35,694 nucleotides of DNA, taken from contig JBIICJ010000008.1 in the NCBI GenBank assembly GCA_044238965.1, forward strand, positions 1 to 35,694, written 5' to 3'. The first letter of the stretch is position 1. Each line of letters begins with the position of its first letter. Below the pieces are notes generated by a model. The model worked only from the letters and a program-made list of their open reading frames with translations. It did not search any database and was not told where the DNA came from. A program made the translations under genes and the position numbers. Of this stretch, positions 1 through 8,371 are shown in pieces. Origin of the DNA: Micavibrio_B sp044238965 (GTDB lineage: Bacteria > Pseudomonadota > Alphaproteobacteria > Micavibrionales > Micavibrionaceae).

Positions 1-381
1 CGAAATACAGGACACAAGTTCTTTCCCGTTTAAATCAATAAAGTCTTTGCCCGCTTCTAAGTTTACCAAAATACGGTTACCAGATAACGGATCTTTGAAC
101 GAAAGCGCATCTGTCGTTTGCAGCCATGTGCCGATTTGCACCTGTTTACAGCTTTCCAGCAATTCATGTTCAACTGATTGTGGTTCAACCTGGGCAATTT
201 CCGCGGCGAAATCAGTAATGGGCTCGCGGTATTGGCTGACAATATTATCCAAACGGCCAATTTGATATTGACCCGCAATCCATGACCCTATGCCCGCGAG
301 CAATAATATCGCCGCAAGGAACGCCATAGACCGCCAACGTTTAAAGTAAGGGGGGCGTGATGGATTTGTGATGTCAACCAT
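1..381 (-). CDS. Unrecognised single-pass membrane protein, C-terminus cut by window edge
   Basis: An open frame runs from ATG at 381 to the window edge without a stop, giving 127 residues; the end lies outside. Residues about 17-37 form a hydrophobic segment (AFLAAILLLAGIGSWIAG) after a short basic N-terminus with RWRS, so it should be a membrane-anchored protein with the rest in the periplasm. The visible outer part has a cysteine-containing stretch (ELLESCKQVQIGTW) and no family motif I know. It is divergent from folD, with about 80 bp between the starts. Codon use resembles the neighbours, so I take it as a real host gene of unknown function. Confidence 0.6.
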   Translation of the reverse strand, partial: MVDITNPSRPPYFKRWRSMAFLAAILLLAGIGSWIAGQYQIGRLDNIVSQYREPITDFAAEIAQVEPQSVEHELLESCKQVQIGTWLQTTDALSFKDPLSGNRILVNLEAGKDFIDLNGKELVSCIS

Positions 382-410
382 GTAAATAGTATTAGCGTGC
401 CTGTTTGCTC

Positions 411-437
411 TTGAAAAGCCCCCTAGCCCCCTATAAA
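411..437 (+). promoter_or_regulatory. Possible folD promoter
   Basis: TTGAAA at 411-416 and TATAAA at 432-437 are separated by only 15 bp, shorter than the preferred 17. The -10 lies about 25 bp before the folD start and just upstream of its AAGGAA ribosome site (448-453). Weak candidate by eye only. Confidence 0.3.
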
Positions 438-462
438 ACCGCTTTATAAGGAAATTTTTTCT

Positions 463-1329
463 ATGACGCAGAACGCAACCACCATCATTAATGGCAAAGA
501 GATTGCCGATAGCTTGTTAACGGACATTGCCACAACGGTGAAAACATTAAAACGTGCGCCTGCCCTTGCCGTTATCTTGGTGGGGCATGACCCCGCGTCT
601 GAGGTCTATGTGGGCAATAAAATTAAGGCATGTGCCCGCGTGGGTATAACCTCGACCGAACATAAACTCCCCGATAATGCCAGCGCAGATGATGTGACGG
701 GTTTGATTACCCGTTTGAATAACGATTCCACAATTGACGGTATTTTGTTACAACTGCCCCTGCCCAAACATTTAAATGGTGATGCGTTGGTGCAAACCAT
801 TTCTCCCGCCAAAGATGTTGATGGGTTGAATATTTTAAATGCAGGGAAATTAATGGCGGGCGATAAAACGGGATTTGTACCCTGCACGCCCCAAGGTGCG
901 TTACGATTGATCAAAACAATCGAACAAAATTTATCAGGCATGAACGCCGTTGTGATTGGTCGTTCCTTATTATTCGGTAAACCAATGGCGCAATTATTAT
1001 TGGCGGAAAATTGCACCGTTACCATGGCGCATTCGCGCACGCGTGATTTACCCGCATTGTGCCGCAACGCCGATATCGTGGTTGCCGCCGTGGGTCAACC
1101 CGAAATGGTGCGCGGTGAGTGGATTAAACAGGGCGCAATTGTAATCGATGTCGGCATCAACCGTATTACAGCCAGCGATGGAAAACAAAAATTGGTGGGT
1201 GATGTGGCAACAATTGAGGCCAGCGTGAATGCCCGCGCCATTACCCCCGTCCCTGGCGGGGTTGGCCCCATGACCATTGCCTGTTTGATGGCCAATACGT
1301 TATTGGCCTATCAACAATCAGGGCAATAA
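463..1329 (+). CDS. folD: Bifunctional methylenetetrahydrofolate dehydrogenase / methenyltetrahydrofolate cyclohydrolase
   Basis: FolD interconverts 5,10-methylene-THF and 10-formyl-THF in the cytoplasm using NADP, supplying one-carbon units for purines and formyl-methionine. The 288-residue length is normal for the family. The YVGNKIKAC motif (residues 49-57) carries the catalytic Lys53. PAKDVDG is at 115-121, the dinucleotide-binding GRSLLFGKP at 166-174, and the C-terminal signature TPVPGGVGPMT at 261-271. AAGGAA at 448-453 sits 9 bp before the ATG and supports this start. It stands alone, divergent from the gene at the left edge. The glycine cleavage genes further right feed the same folate pool. 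Confidence 0.97.
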   Translation: MTQNATTIINGKEIADSLLTDIATTVKTLKRAPALAVILVGHDPASEVYVGNKIKACARVGITSTEHKLPDNASADDVTGLITRLNNDSTIDGILLQLPLPKHLNGDALVQTISPAKDVDGLNILNAGKLMAGDKTGFVPCTPQGALRLIKTIEQNLSGMNAVVIGRSLLFGKPMAQLLLAENCTVTMAHSRTRDLPALCRNADIVVAAVGQPEMVRGEWIKQGAIVIDVGINRITASDGKQKLVGDVATIEASVNARAITPVPGGVGPMTIACLMANTLLAYQQSGQ

Positions 1330-1441
1330 TCCCATATAAATTTCCTGAATTATAAAAAATAACTTGACCAAAGTTGAGAAAATATGGTCATATCCGTAAT
1401 TATTTTTTAAGTTTTACCTAATTTAATCAGGAAAAGTAAAA

Positions 1442-2443
1442 ATGAGTGATGAAAATATTCTCCCTTTTCGCCGCGATCCTAATAGTGATGGTTTAACCGC
1501 CGCCCATAATGAAGCCGCCGCAACGCAACCAACAATGATTCCCGCGCCAATCAATGCACCCCGAGTGAGTTTATCATATACAATCAGCGCCGCGGGTTTT
1601 CCTCCCCCAACGATTATACCAAATGTAACCGTTACAGCTCCTCAGTCTATTCCAGCAAATGATCCACGGCTTGAAACCTTCACAAAAATTATCGGCGGTA
1701 TTCTTTATTTAAAACGTTATGATGCTCTTGAAAAATTATTGTTAGATCCGATCATGGACACATTGAGTACCATGCCAATTACGAATTCAAAACAATCAGC
1801 ATTATCTTTCTTATTAAATAAAGATTTTTACATTCATCCTGGCCAAACTTTATCAGCCAGTGGTTCAACACCCAATACACGCCATGCATATTTAATTAAT
1901 GAACTCTGTTCAAAATTAACAGATGAACCGAATGAAACAGCTGATAAAATGCAAACACATATTCGGAATGTTATTCGTACATTATTGACCATGGATGAAA
2001 TTAATTGCACGCGTGAGGAACGTTACCGCAAAGAGAAAAAACCATTTCATTATATCGCCACATCGGGCAATTTGGAATTTGTGGAATTGTTTATCGCCCG
2101 CCGTCCTAATCTTATCCCCGAACCACATTCCGAAGATGGCCGCGATATCGTTGCAACTTTAAAATCAGAATATATAACGCGGAAATCACCCGCCCAAAAA
2201 GCAGATGCCGCCGCGCGTATAAATGACATTGTTACAATGATCAGCGAAGCCACAACCCAGCGCAATTTAGAAAATGGGGATTTTAACCGCATCAGCCCCG
2301 AACAATATATTGCGCGTTTAATGGGTGAAGTTCCTGTGGTGATTGACCCCAAATCTTTACCGCCCGCCGAAGCACCAAAGCGGATTTCGGCCCCCAAAGG
2401 CGGAAGAAAGCCCAAAAAAGACAATGGGTTAGAGCCACAATAA
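1442..2443 (+). CDS. Hypothetical protein with one ankyrin-like repeat
   Basis: A 333-residue protein not recognised as a whole. An AGGAAA ribosome site at 1429-1434 fits the ATG. The N-terminal 75 residues are rich in Pro, Ala and Thr and probably disordered. The middle is helical and mixed. Residues about 200-226 (PFHYIATSGNLEFVELFIA...) match the ankyrin pattern of a helix, a G-N-L turn and a second helix, but I find only this one convincing repeat. The C-terminus is Pro/Lys-rich and basic (PKGGRKPKKD). There is no signal peptide or membrane span. It sits alone between folD and a lipoprotein gene. A protein-binding role is conceivable but is inference. Confidence 0.7.
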   Translation: MSDENILPFRRDPNSDGLTAAHNEAAATQPTMIPAPINAPRVSLSYTISAAGFPPPTIIPNVTVTAPQSIPANDPRLETFTKIIGGILYLKRYDALEKLLLDPIMDTLSTMPITNSKQSALSFLLNKDFYIHPGQTLSASGSTPNTRHAYLINELCSKLTDEPNETADKMQTHIRNVIRTLLTMDEINCTREERYRKEKKPFHYIATSGNLEFVELFIARRPNLIPEPHSEDGRDIVATLKSEYITRKSPAQKADAAARINDIVTMISEATTQRNLENGDFNRISPEQYIARLMGEVPVVIDPKSLPPAEAPKRISAPKGGRKPKKDNGLEPQ

Positions 2444-2461
2444 CCTTTCCTTGAAAAAATA

Positions 2462-2490
2462 TTGACATAATATTAAAATATTGTTAATGT
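2462..2490 (+). promoter_or_regulatory. Sigma-70-type promoter of the small lipoprotein gene
   Basis: TTGACA at 2462-2467, a 17-bp spacer, then TAATGT at 2485-2490. The -35 is perfect and the spacing ideal. It lies 48 bp before the lipoprotein ATG at 2538, after the stop of the preceding gene. Confidence 0.6.
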
Positions 2491-2537
2491 ATTGAAGGAT
2501 TTCATACAAACGACATTTGGGAATAAGGATTTTAAAC

Positions 2538-2921
2538 ATGGCAAACTCTTTAAAAACAGCAATCGCAGGTATTTTTGCAGGCGTAAGCGCATTGGCATTA
2601 AGTGCGTGCTCAACTCCAGAAGTTGGCGGACAGTGTGAGATTACTGGCGACGGCACAATTGCTGTTACAAATACAAATAGTGGAAATAAATCACACGAAG
2701 CTGAAATTAAAAAAGACGAAAACGGAACAGTCTATGCGTATCCGACACGCGTTTTCAATTCTGGGTATGACCGCAATGAAACAATTACACATCCAAATCT
2801 GCAAATTCGCATTGAACGTGAATCGCAAGAATGTTTTTTTGATGATGGCGGCACTGGTGAACAGTTTCGCATTCAAGGCGGTGCTCCTGGTGTAGACAAA
2901 AAATCACCAGCTCCTTTCTAA
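2538..2921 (+). CDS. Small lipoprotein of unknown function
   Basis: The frame is open from 2517, but AAGGAT at 2525-2530 points to the ATG at 2538, which gives 127 residues and a clean signal peptide. It begins with a short N-region with Lys6, then a hydrophobic core, then the lipobox LSAC with Cys24 as the lipidated residue. The mature part is about 104 residues, polar, with two further cysteines (GGQC and QECF) that could form a disulfide. I do not recognise the family. It should be anchored in the inner or outer membrane facing the periplasm. It has its own promoter upstream and a hairpin terminator downstream, so it is probably monocistronic. Confidence 0.75.
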   Translation: MANSLKTAIAGIFAGVSALALSACSTPEVGGQCEITGDGTIAVTNTNSGNKSHEAEIKKDENGTVYAYPTRVFNSGYDRNETITHPNLQIRIERESQECFFDDGGTGEQFRIQGGAPGVDKKSPAPF

Positions 2922-2957
2922 AAAAAATTCTCTAATTCTCCAAACATAAAATAAAAA

Positions 2958-2983
2958 AAGGCGGGAAAAATATCTCCCGCCTT
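2958..2983. terminator. Bidirectional hairpin terminator
   Basis: A perfect 9-bp stem, AAGGCGGGA (2958-2966) against TCCCGCCTT (2975-2983), with an 8-nt loop. An A-run lies on the left and CTCCTTTT on the right, so it can end transcription from the lipoprotein gene (plus) and from the isocitrate dehydrogenase gene (minus, stop at 3007). Confidence 0.8.
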
Positions 2984-3006
2984 CTCCTTTTGATCTTTAT
3001 ATAAAT

Positions 3007-4440
3007 TTATCCTGCGGCAGAGGTGAAACTTTCCGCGCCATCAAAGGCAAATAAACCATCATATTTCACAGGGCTGTAACCCTTTGCCATGATATGATTT
3101 AACAACGTAATAAAGCTTGTGTTATCAACCGTTCCTTTAAAACGCAAACGCCATAAATCGGTGGTTTTGGTATCGGGCTGTCCGCCTGGCCATACTTTTA
3201 CGCCGCGATTTGAAATTAATTGTAATGTGATGCCTGATGGCAAACCATCTTTGATTAAATTAAAAATGCTTTCGGGTGTTTTGTCGCGCACTTCGATATA
3301 AATATCCGCGCCGACCCATTCCTTTTTCGCCATCGGCAAAACTTTCAATGGCGGTACTTTTAATGCGCCTGTGCCTTCAGGGTATGATTGCACGGGCAAT
3401 GTTGTTGGTGTTTGCCCCATACGTTCACATACCGCCGCCGAAAATTCGGCTGTGCCCACGCGTTTTTTGCTAAGGCCGTCTTTGTAAATATCGCCCGTGT
3501 GAATACCGTCCTCAATTGTTTTCAGCCACGCATTATGCACGCGTGTCGCCGCCCCGCCCTGACCGATATGCACGAGCATCATGATGGATGCAAGCAACAA
3601 ACCCGATGGGTTGGCAATGCCTTTGCCCGTAATATCGGGCGCGGTGCCGTGCATGGCCTCGAACATTGCGCCCTTCTCACCGATATTTGATGAAATACCT
3701 AAACCGACAGATCCTGCCACTTCGGCCGCAATGTCAGATACGATATCACCATATAAATTTTCGGTCACAATCACATCAAAATCCATCGGACGTGATGCGA
3801 TGCGCGCCGCGCCAATATCAATGATCATACGATCTTTTACGATGTCGGGATATTCCGCACCAATTTCTTCGAATACTTTGTAAAACAAACCATCGACAAT
3901 TTTCATGATATTGTCTTTGACCATACAGGTTACTTTTTTACGGCCATTCGCGCGTGCATATTCAAATGCATAACGGCAAATACGTTCCGACCCTGGGCGT
4001 GAAATTAATTTCAAACCTTGTGTCACGTCTTGTGTTAAACGATGCTCGATCCCTGCGTATAAATCTTCTTCATTTTCGCGCACAATGACCATGTCCATTT
4101 TGTCATGTAACCCATCAATATACGGCGCGAATGACTGGCATGGGCGCACATTGGCATATAACCCCATCCCTTTGCGGATGGTCACATTCACCGATTTATA
4201 CCCGCCGCCCGATGGGGTGAAAATTGGCCCCTTCAGCAATACACCTGTACGGTTGAGAGATTCCCAAGATTTATCTTCGATCCCGTTCATGACCCCGCGT
4301 TCAAACACTTTTTGCCCGACTTCAATCTCTTCATAATTTAATTGCGCGCCCGCAGCCTCAAGGATTTTAAGTGTTGCATCCATAATTTCAGGGCCGATTC
4401 CGTCACCTTTGGCAATGGTAATGGTGGTTTTTTGGGTCAT
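3007..4440 (-). CDS. icd: Isocitrate dehydrogenase, alphaproteobacterial long form
   Basis: Oxidative decarboxylation of isocitrate to 2-oxoglutarate in the TCA cycle. The 477 residues are longer than E. coli Icd (about 416) because of a C-terminal domain from about residue 340, as in the Rickettsia-type/Thermus-type enzymes. Substrate residues are in place: Ser83, Asn85, Arg89, Arg99, Arg121 and Tyr128, with Lys175, Asp222, Asp232 and Asp236 for catalysis and metal. The Ser/Asn/Arg pattern at 83-89 favours isocitrate over isopropylmalate. At the cofactor loop the sequence is HGTAPDITGKGIANP, with Asp269-Ile270 where NADP-using enzymes usually carry Lys-Tyr, so NAD use is plausible. The gene is monocistronic and convergent with the lipoprotein gene. 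Confidence 0.93.
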   Translation of the reverse strand: MTQKTTITIAKGDGIGPEIMDATLKILEAAGAQLNYEEIEVGQKVFERGVMNGIEDKSWESLNRTGVLLKGPIFTPSGGGYKSVNVTIRKGMGLYANVRPCQSFAPYIDGLHDKMDMVIVRENEEDLYAGIEHRLTQDVTQGLKLISRPGSERICRYAFEYARANGRKKVTCMVKDNIMKIVDGLFYKVFEEIGAEYPDIVKDRMIIDIGAARIASRPMDFDVIVTENLYGDIVSDIAAEVAGSVGLGISSNIGEKGAMFEAMHGTAPDITGKGIANPSGLLLASIMMLVHIGQGGAATRVHNAWLKTIEDGIHTGDIYKDGLSKKRVGTAEFSAAVCERMGQTPTTLPVQSYPEGTGALKVPPLKVLPMAKKEWVGADIYIEVRDKTPESIFNLIKDGLPSGITLQLISNRGVKVWPGGQPDTKTTDLWRLRFKGTVDNTSFITLLNHIMAKGYSPVKYDGLFAFDGAESFTSAAG

Positions 4441-4534
4441 ATCGTGTGTGTCCGTTAAGAAGGGTTAAGATGGGGTTTGAAGTATTATTCTGTGGACTAT
4501 ACCCTAAAACAAAGGAATTAAGGAGTTGTAAAAT

Positions 4535-5164
4535 TTGACAAAACTAACTTTTTTCTTTTATGAAAAGAGTATGAGTGATTTTTCTGAGCTATTTAATGAG
4601 TACCTGGGTAACGAACCTGAAAAGATTACCATCCCCCTCACCAAACCGTCTGAGGATCGTCGTTTCACCTTTGGTGCAAAAACATATACAAATTTTGCAG
4701 GATTCAAAAAACTTGTAACCGACAGCGCCCACGCACAGGGGCTGTCATTAGTGCGCATTGAACGCGAAGATTATAATAATGTTGTGATGATCTATGCCGA
4801 TCCTGATGATTATTTGCCTCTGCTCTTTATCGCGGGCGGTGATATGAAACAACAGCACGAAACATATTTAAAATTAGATCGTTCACACACACCTTATGCC
4901 GAACAATATAAAATAGCCTTAGAAGAATATTGGGAAACTTTTCGCATTGAACACAATAATAAATTCAAAGCAAAATTTTCTGTGACAAAAACTGATTCTG
5001 TTCGCGTCACTGTATCGGGGTTAGCTAATTTATGCCATATCCGCAGCATCCATCAAAAAGGCGCATTATTACAGGACACTATCCGCACATCAACCGATCC
5101 ATTTTACGATGATTTTCCTCTGTCGCGAACAACATCACAATCATTGGGGCGGCGTGAGCCATGA
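4535..5164 (+). CDS. Unknown protein, first of a coupled pair (TTG start)
   Basis: A 209-residue soluble protein if translation begins at TTG 4535, which has AAGGAG at 4520-4525, 9 bp upstream. An alternative ATG at 4571 (MSDFSELFNEYLG) has only a weak AAGAG before it and would give 197 residues. There is no signal peptide or membrane span. The fold looks alpha/beta, with features such as a GLSLVRIE strand, LFIAGG, and a C-terminal half ending SIHQKGALL. I do not recognise the family. Its stop overlaps the start of the next gene (ATGA at 5161-5164), so the two are translationally coupled. It may be a distant paralog of that gene. Confidence 0.65.
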   Translation: MTKLTFFFYEKSMSDFSELFNEYLGNEPEKITIPLTKPSEDRRFTFGAKTYTNFAGFKKLVTDSAHAQGLSLVRIEREDYNNVVMIYADPDDYLPLLFIAGGDMKQQHETYLKLDRSHTPYAEQYKIALEEYWETFRIEHNNKFKAKFSVTKTDSVRVTVSGLANLCHIRSIHQKGALLQDTIRTSTDPFYDDFPLSRTTSQSLGRREP

Positions 5165-5697
5165 CAATCGATTTAAGCAAAACATTTGAAGCAAACATAT
5201 CTTTCAACAATCTTCACGAATTCTCAATTCCCACATGGAACCATGACCAAGATTATTATTATGTAGCAACACAAATGTACGCGACCTCGGATGAATTGAT
5301 CAATGAAGCGTATCGTTTGAATCGTTTATTGGGATTATCATTAATCGCCGCTGTTGAAAATGAAAGGCGCATATCATTCTATAGTAAAACACAAAAAGAT
5401 TCCTTTACGCTCTTTTCACTTCTGTGTGGAAATGGCGAAGCCCAATTTTCATTTCCGTTAGATTTACCGTTCCATGTTGTGAATTGGAAAAAATTTCAAA
5501 AGAATTTTCATCATGTTTGTATTGACCAGAATATTTGGGCTAATTTTGAAATGGACACAATCTATGTTCGCCGCATACGTGTAAATACAAACAGTACCGA
5601 CAGCGCAAGTATTCTTATGCGCTTGCACGATGAAGGTGCATTTAACATCGGCCTACACCACAAGGCCATCAAAATTTTACCCGAATTCCCCACATAA
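5161..5697 (+). CDS. Unknown protein, second of a coupled pair
   Basis: A 178-residue soluble protein starting inside the stop of the preceding gene (ATGA overlap). No known domain is seen. It shares a pattern with its partner: a central GLSLIAAVE strand (GLSLVRIE in the partner), LLCGNGE (LFIAGG), a W..F segment, and a late DEGAF (KGAL). This suggests an old tandem duplication; the alignment is by eye and weak. It ends 3 bp before the convergent nhaA stop. Function unknown. Tight coupling suggests the pair act together, perhaps as a heterodimer (inference). Confidence 0.65.
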   Translation: MTIDLSKTFEANISFNNLHEFSIPTWNHDQDYYYVATQMYATSDELINEAYRLNRLLGLSLIAAVENERRISFYSKTQKDSFTLFSLLCGNGEAQFSFPLDLPFHVVNWKKFQKNFHHVCIDQNIWANFEMDTIYVRRIRVNTNSTDSASILMRLHDEGAFNIGLHHKAIKILPEFPT

Positions 5698-5700
5698 AAA

Positions 5701-6921
5701 TTATTTTTTGCGCGCCATACTAAAAATTCCGAACGCTAATAATGCAGATATAATTGATCCACCCAGTACGCCCAACCGCACTTCGGCCTGACGCAATGTA
5801 TCTTCATACGCTAATTCACCAATAAATAATGACATGGTGAATCCAACGCCGCACAAACAGGATAAACCTAAAATTTGCATCCAATTTGCGCCTTCTGGTT
5901 TTTGACAAAGGCCTGATGTCACTGCCATGGCGATCATACCAAATATACCGATAATTTTACCAAATACTAATCCGCCCATGATGCCAAATGTCACAGGCTC
6001 AATTAAATGATAGAATTCAATACCCTCAAACGACACACCCGCATTCGCAAGCGCGAATAACGGCATCACACCAAACGCCACCCACGGATGAAGGGCGTGC
6101 TCTAATTTTTCAAGTGGTTTACGTGATGAATATTTTGGACATGACAACGGAATGGTCATCGCCGTCATCACGCCCGCGATGGTCGCATGCACGCCCGATT
6201 TTAACATCGCAACCCACAATATGAACCCCAATAAAATATAGGGCGCAATGCGCATGACACCTGTGCGGTTTAAAACAACCAACCCTAAAAATGCAACAAA
6301 AGACATCAATAACGGCACCATATTGATGCTTGATGTATAGAAAAAGGCGATGATCAATACTGCACCCAAATCATCGATAATCGCGATGGCGAGCAATAAA
6401 ATTTTTAAACTCACAGGGGCGCGTGTTCCCAATAACGCCAAAACACCTAAGGCAAACGCAATGTCGGTTGCAGTGGGGATAGCCCATCCGCGTAAATTCT
6501 CTGGATGATGTTGGTTCGCAAGCCAAAAAATTAATGCGGGCACAATCATACCGCCAATCGCCGCGAGTAAAGGTAACAATGCGCGTTCGCGTGATGATAA
6601 TTCCCCACGCAATACTTCGCGTTTAATTTCTAATCCCACAAGGAAAAAGAAAATCGCCATAAATCCATCATTGATCCATAGCAGCAAAGGTTTTTGAATT
6701 AAAAAATCCCCCATATTTGTGCCCAAAAACCCGACGGTAAATTCCACTTCATTCAAAATATAATGATACACATCATGGAACGGAGAATTTGCAATCATTA
6801 ATGCCACTACAGCGGCGATCATTAACAAGATACCACCCGCAGCTTCGGTTTGGAAAAAGCGACGTGTCATCGCTAATAATTTGGGGGGTGATGAGGATGG
6901 GGAATAGTTTGTATCAGTCAT
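5701..6921 (-). CDS. nhaA: Na+/H+ antiporter NhaA
   Basis: NhaA exchanges two protons for one sodium ion across the inner membrane, for salt and alkaline pH tolerance. The protein has 406 residues, slightly over the usual 380-390, with about 12 membrane segments. Diagnostic motifs are FFFLVGLEIKREVLRGEL (residues 91-108), TATDIAFALG (150-159, with the conserved Asp153) and AIIDDLGAVL with the paired ion-binding Asp183-Asp184. A late Lys in VFGKIIG fits the E. coli Lys300 region. The ATG at 6921 has only a weak AGG close upstream, so the exact start (6921, or an internal Met18) is uncertain. It is divergent from the EamA gene with a 30-bp gap and convergent with the unknown pair. Confidence 0.95.
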   Translation of the reverse strand: MTDTNYSPSSSPPKLLAMTRRFFQTEAAGGILLMIAAVVALMIANSPFHDVYHYILNEVEFTVGFLGTNMGDFLIQKPLLLWINDGFMAIFFFLVGLEIKREVLRGELSSRERALLPLLAAIGGMIVPALIFWLANQHHPENLRGWAIPTATDIAFALGVLALLGTRAPVSLKILLLAIAIIDDLGAVLIIAFFYTSSINMVPLLMSFVAFLGLVVLNRTGVMRIAPYILLGFILWVAMLKSGVHATIAGVMTAMTIPLSCPKYSSRKPLEKLEHALHPWVAFGVMPLFALANAGVSFEGIEFYHLIEPVTFGIMGGLVFGKIIGIFGMIAMAVTSGLCQKPEGANWMQILGLSCLCGVGFTMSLFIGELAYEDTLRQAEVRLGVLGGSIISALLAFGIFSMARKK

Positions 6922-6951
6922 ACCTAGATTTATAACAAAAAAAACGGTAAA

Positions 6952-7881
6952 GTGAAATCACTACTTATCTTACTCGTACTTTTCGTGGTTTTTCTGATGT
7001 TTTTGCACCTCTCCCCTATTCCTCGTGCCATTTTATTGGCTGTGATTGCCTATACTGGTTTTTCAATTGCCGATGCAATGGCAAAATTTTTGCTGCAAAC
7101 AAATTCTGTCCCCGATGTGATGTTTCGCGGTGCGGGTTTGGCCTGTATTGCCTGCGCAATCTGGATTTTCAAAGCCAAGGGATGGCGCGGATTTTTTCCT
7201 CCAAATATAAAATGGCATATGGCGCGCGGTGCATCCGTTTGTATTATTGCTTTTTTATGTGTGACCGCATTTGGTAAAATGGCATTACCTGATTTTTACG
7301 CCATTTCATTTATGTCACCTTTTGTGACTGCTATTTTAGCTGCTATCATTTTAAAAGAGCCATTAGTATCACACCGCATGATCGCCATCGCCTTTGGATT
7401 TATTGGCGTTCTGACTGTCATCTTTGCTGATTTATCACACTTAACTGATGGCGTATATTATGCAGGTGCCGCCGTCATTGTCATGGGGTTTAATATTTTA
7501 ATCATTCGCAAAATTGGCCCTCATGAATTTTTACCGCTTTATGGATTTTTTCCATTTTTATTTATCACGATTGCCACCGCGCCATTGGCCATTCCCCACA
7601 TCTCAATGCCTGAAATAACAGATATTGGTTTATATGGATTTTATGCGGTTTGTATTTTCATCGGACAAATTTTTATATCGCTTGCCTTTTCTACCGCGCC
7701 CGCCGCCGCTGTGGTATCACCCTTTCATTACACGCAAATGTTATGGGGTATTTTATTTGGCTACGTTATATTTAACACTGCGCCGACTATACCCACACTT
7801 ACTGGCGGTACAATTATTATTTTGGCAGGTCTTTATATGATCATTACTGAACATTGGCATCAAAAATTACACCCGCATTAA
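6952..7881 (+). CDS. EamA/DMT-family inner-membrane transporter
   Basis: A drug/metabolite transporter superfamily protein of 309 residues with about ten hydrophobic helices arranged as two EamA halves; the substrate cannot be told from sequence. The first half begins AYTGFSIADAMAKFLL and the second ends around GILFGYVIFNTAPTIPTLTGG, the usual EamA ending. The start is uncertain: GTG at 6952 has no clear ribosome site and adds a hydrophobic leader, while ATG at 6997 would remove it and start just before the usual first helix. The stop at 7881 overlaps the convergent holin stop by 3 bp, marking the left edge of the phage-like cassette with no spacer. Confidence 0.85.
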   Translation: MKSLLILLVLFVVFLMFLHLSPIPRAILLAVIAYTGFSIADAMAKFLLQTNSVPDVMFRGAGLACIACAIWIFKAKGWRGFFPPNIKWHMARGASVCIIAFLCVTAFGKMALPDFYAISFMSPFVTAILAAIILKEPLVSHRMIAIAFGFIGVLTVIFADLSHLTDGVYYAGAAVIVMGFNILIIRKIGPHEFLPLYGFFPFLFITIATAPLAIPHISMPEITDIGLYGFYAVCIFIGQIFISLAFSTAPAAAVVSPFHYTQMLWGILFGYVIFNTAPTIPTLTGGTIIILAGLYMIITEHWHQKLHPH

Positions 7882-8369
7882 TTTTTTGATGCACGTTTTT
7901 CTTCGCTGCGCTTATACACGTAAATGCCCATGACAGATAACCCAACCGCCCAAATCGTGCCCAAATTTTCCATGGCATTAATAACCAATGCCGCATTTTT
8001 TGTATCAAACACAACCACATAAGCAAGCGCGAGCATTTGCGCCGCCCATGTCACCGCGATCATATATCCAAATGTGGGGCGCATACGACGGACATAGGAA
8101 TCTGTTGATGATACTTCGGCGCGCAATGATTGATTAACTTCGGATAAAATTTCGCTGCGTTCTTTTTGTTGTAATTCTTCCAAACGCTCGACATGTCTGT
8201 TCATCTCGGCCATTTGTTCGGGCTTGATTTGCCCGCGCGTAATTGCATCATCCAATGTGCTGAGTGCTGCCGATGCACCTTTGGCGGCGGGGTGATCGAT
8301 CCCGCGTAATGCTTCGGAAATACCTTTGATTACCATCGGAATACCAAATTGTAATAACGGTGCAACCAT
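7878..8369 (-). CDS. Three-TM GTA-type holin
   Basis: A 163-residue membrane protein resembling the 'holin of 3TMs' family known from gene transfer agents and alphaproteobacterial phages. The N-terminal 25 residues include an amphipathic or hydrophobic helix (LLQFGIPMVIKGI), a coiled coil lies around 50-80 (QMAEMNRHVERLEEL), and two clear membrane spans are at about 99-121 and 136-152, followed by a basic tail KRSEEKRASKN. It would permeabilise the inner membrane to release the endolysin or let it act. AAAGGA lies 8 bp before the ATG. It follows the endolysin gene by 2 bp and is the last gene of the cassette. Family placement is from memory of the pattern; holin function is inferred from context too. 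Confidence 0.75.
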   Translation of the reverse strand: MVAPLLQFGIPMVIKGISEALRGIDHPAAKGASAALSTLDDAITRGQIKPEQMAEMNRHVERLEELQQKERSEILSEVNQSLRAEVSSTDSYVRRMRPTFGYMIAVTWAAQMLALAYVVVFDTKNAALVINAMENLGTIWAVGLSVMGIYVYKRSEEKRASKN

Positions 8370-8371
8370 GT

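Noticed and set aside
606..1067. 153-codon frame on the opposite strand of folD
   Set aside because: It is a shadow of a well-conserved gene, with no ribosome site or recognisable protein pattern.
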